From contig NZ_CP085636.1 of the NCBI RefSeq assembly GCF_027571385.1, positions 620,001 through 684,000 on the forward strand: a DNA stretch of 64,000 nucleotides. Reading direction: 5' to 3'. This DNA is from Shewanella sp. MTB7. GTDB taxonomy: Bacteria; Pseudomonadota; Gammaproteobacteria; Enterobacterales; Shewanellaceae. Positions 62,072 through 64,000 of this stretch are shown here, piece by piece. Each line of letters opens with the position of its first letter. The stretch's first letter is position 1. A model generated the notes under the pieces. That model ran no database searches, was not told the origin of the DNA, and worked only from the letters and a program-made list of their open reading frames with translations. A program made the translations under genes and the position numbers.

Positions 62072-64000
62072 GACTAAGCTGAGGTCGTCATCAAGCATGG
62101 CTTGGGTGACAGGGCCAGTGAAAATAACATTATTGCCTTGGTCGGTGACGACTAAGGTGTCACCGACAGCGGTGCCTTCACCGAGTTTAATCGTGATGTT
62201 GATTTGGCCGTCTAGTTCGGCGTCATTAATGAAACCATCATCATTGGTGTCTTCATCGATGGTGACAGTGGGTGACGCGGGGGCGCCGCTGCCAATGCCA
62301 TAATCGAGTGTTGCAGCATCAGAGCCCGTGACAGTATTGCCGGCAGGGTCTGTGACGGTGGCGGTGATCACCAAATTAGTGCCAGTGACGGGGGCATCGA
62401 TGGCCAAGCTTAAGCCGCTGTCGAGCATGGCTTGAGTCACTGGGCCATTAAACAGCTCGTTGCCTGCTTGGTCGGTGACGACTAAGGTATCGCCGATGGC
62501 GGTGCCTGCTTGTAAGGTGACAGTAATATCGACTTGCCCAGAGAGCTCAACATCATTGATGAAGCCATCATCGTTACTGTCTTCAGTGATGTCCACGACA
62601 GGAGAGAGCGGTGCACCGGTGCCCGTGCCGTAGTCGAGCAGTGCATTGTCAGAGGCAGTGGCGGTGTTGCCCGCCGGGTCGGTGACGGTGGCGGTAACCA
62701 CGACATTAGTGCCGGTAGCGGGGGCATCAAAGCTGACATTAATGCCGTTATCGAGCATGTCTTGGGTGACGGTTTCGTTATGCAGTTCATTTCCGTCTTG
62801 GTCGATGATGAGGATGGTATCACCGAGTGCAGTGCCTGGCATTAAGGTGATGGTGGCATTGATTTGGCCATCAAGCTCAGCGTCATTAATGAAGCCGTCA
62901 TCGTTGAGGTCTTCGGTTATTTCAACCTGAGGCGCAGCAGGTGCGCCCGAGCCCGTGCCGTAATCGAGTGTCGCAGCATCTGCGCCCGTGGCGGTGTTAC
63001 CGGCGACGTCAGTGACGTTGGCGGTGACCACTAAGTTGGTCCCCGTGGTCGGTGCATCGATGGCCAGAGCGAGGTCATTGTCAATCATCTCTTGGGTGAC
63101 GGGGCCACTGAAGATGACGTTATTGTCTTGATCTGTGACGATTAAGGTATCGCCTACGGCAGTACCTGCGCCGAGTGTGACGGTGATGTTGATTTGGCCA
63201 TCAAGCTCTGCACTGTTGATGAAGCCATCATCGTTGGCATCTTCAGTGATGTCTACCGTTGGGCTAGCGGGTGCGCCCGTGCCTGTGCCGTAATCCAAGG
63301 TTGCGCTGTCATTGCCTGCTGCACTGTCACCATTGGCGTTAGTGATGGTAGCTGTAATGGTGATGTCCGTGCCCGTGGCCGGTGGATTTATATTGAGCAG
63401 AAGATCGTTATCGAGCATCGCCTGAGTGACGACATCATTAAATATCTCAACCCCACTTTGGTCTGTGACGACTAAGGTGTCGCCAACCGCTGTACTGGCA
63501 TCAAGCGTGATGGTGATGTTGACTTGACCATCGAGCTCATCACTGTTGATGTAGCCGTCGTCATTAATGTCTTCAGTAATGTCCACACCCGGTGCGATAG
63601 GGGCTGGCGCCTCGACGTAATCGAGGGTTGCTGCATCACTGCCGGTGGCGGTGTTGCCCGCGACATCGGTGACCGTGGCGGTGATAACGATATCGGTACC
63701 ACTTGGTGGGGTATTCATCACCACCGCAAGGTCATTGTCGAGCATGGCTTGGGTGACCACGCCGCTGAACAGCTCGACATTGTTTTGGTCGGTGACGACC
63801 AAGGTGTCGCCGACTACTGTGCCTGCGCCAAGCGTGACGGTGATGTCAATTTGACCATCAAGCTCAGTGTCATTGATGGTGCCGTCATCGTTAATGTCTT
63901 CCACGATTTCAACGGTCGGGGTGGCGGGAGCGCCGGTGCCCGTGCCGTAATCCAATGTGGCACTGTCGCTACCAGTACTGGTGTTGCCCGCTGGGTCGGT
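60653..64000 (-). CDS. giant adhesin, N-terminal-side reading frame (partial, runs off right edge)
   Basis: There are 1,116 codons open to the window end, beginning mid-module with TDPAGNTSTGSDSATLDYG, then modules 6-15. After the deletion at 60653-60656 this frame leaves the module pattern and stops at 60551. The true N-terminus, including the expected retention domain and LapG cleavage site, lies outside the window. Copy 3 of the 4.9-kb unit (from 62072) has more differences from copies 1 and 2 than these have from each other, including a clustered patch at about 62326-62351. Confidence 0.8.

Larger units (their letters stand above)
52140..64000 (-). repeat. array of 36 visible EF-hand-type adhesin modules (about 328 bp each)
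   Basis: Each module contains (D/E)EDxNDDGxINxxELxGQ, (V/L)GDTxxxTDQ, GxVTQxMxD, TGTxxVxTAxVTD and a DYG linker. Ten modules (types 6-15) lie in 60653-64000, fifteen (types 1-15) in 55731-60653 and eleven (types 1-11) in 52140-55731. The array continues past the right edge of the window. G+C is visibly higher than in the flanking genes. Confidence 0.92.

Overview
The window reads as a chromosomal segment of a marine gammaproteobacterium, most likely Shewanella. This is inferred from the ilvY/ilvC plus ilvGMEDA arrangement, the E. coli-like Rep, UbiK, CreD and IlvY proteins, and a biofilm locus whose order (adhesin, ABC exporter, HlyD adaptor, AggA/TolC, OmpA-like lipoprotein, LapG, LapD) matches the bpf/agg locus of Shewanella. 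No phage, IS element, CRISPR array or replication origin was seen.

Layout. 1-9.95 kb: branched-chain amino acid biosynthesis. ilvY diverges from ilvC, then comes an Ile/Val/Leu-rich leader peptide with a transcription attenuator, then ilvG-ilvM-ilvE-ilvD-ilvA. 10.2-18.6 kb: a class V aminotransferase, an unrecognised membrane-anchored protein, a metallo-beta-lactamase-fold protein divergent from a TetR regulator around a 43-bp palindrome, an OprC-like copper TonB receptor with two decayed copies of its 3' end, and a divergent 2OG-Fe(II) oxygenase. 18.6-19.55 kb: a gene-free stretch rich in repeats, including a 16-bp tandem array. 19.5-34.6 kb: an NSS transporter, an Lrp-type regulator, a PAP2 phosphatase, creD, ubiK, a TetR-regulated RND efflux pair, rep, and a GAF-GAF-GGDEF-EAL protein. 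34.8-35.5 kb: a tRNA cluster Arg-His-(pseudo-Pro)-Pro-Pro.

35.6-64 kb (minus strand): a Lap-type giant adhesin operon. The adhesin is at the promoter-proximal end and runs off the right edge. Its dedicated type I secretion machine follows (ABC protein with a C39-like domain lacking the catalytic Cys, HlyD adaptor, TolC-like channel), then an OmpA-like lipoprotein, the periplasmic protease LapG and the degenerate GGDEF/EAL receptor LapD. By analogy with Pseudomonas, c-di-GMP-bound LapD holds LapG away from the adhesin and so keeps the adhesin on the cell surface.

The most unusual region is the adhesin gene itself. At least 20 kb are visible. From the N-terminal side to the C-terminus it has 36 modules of about 109 residues, each with an EF-hand-like DxNxDGxIxxxEL loop; then 8 + 3 Ig-like modules of other types; cadherin/VCBS-like modules; an unassigned globular domain; RTX repeats; and a type I secretion tail. 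The EF-hand array is arranged in a higher-order 4,922-bp near-identical tandem duplication of 15 modules. Each full copy carries the same single-base deletion, so the gene reads as three consecutive ORFs. This could be real inactivation, a systematic consensus error, or -1 slippage at a GGGG. The sequence alone does not decide.
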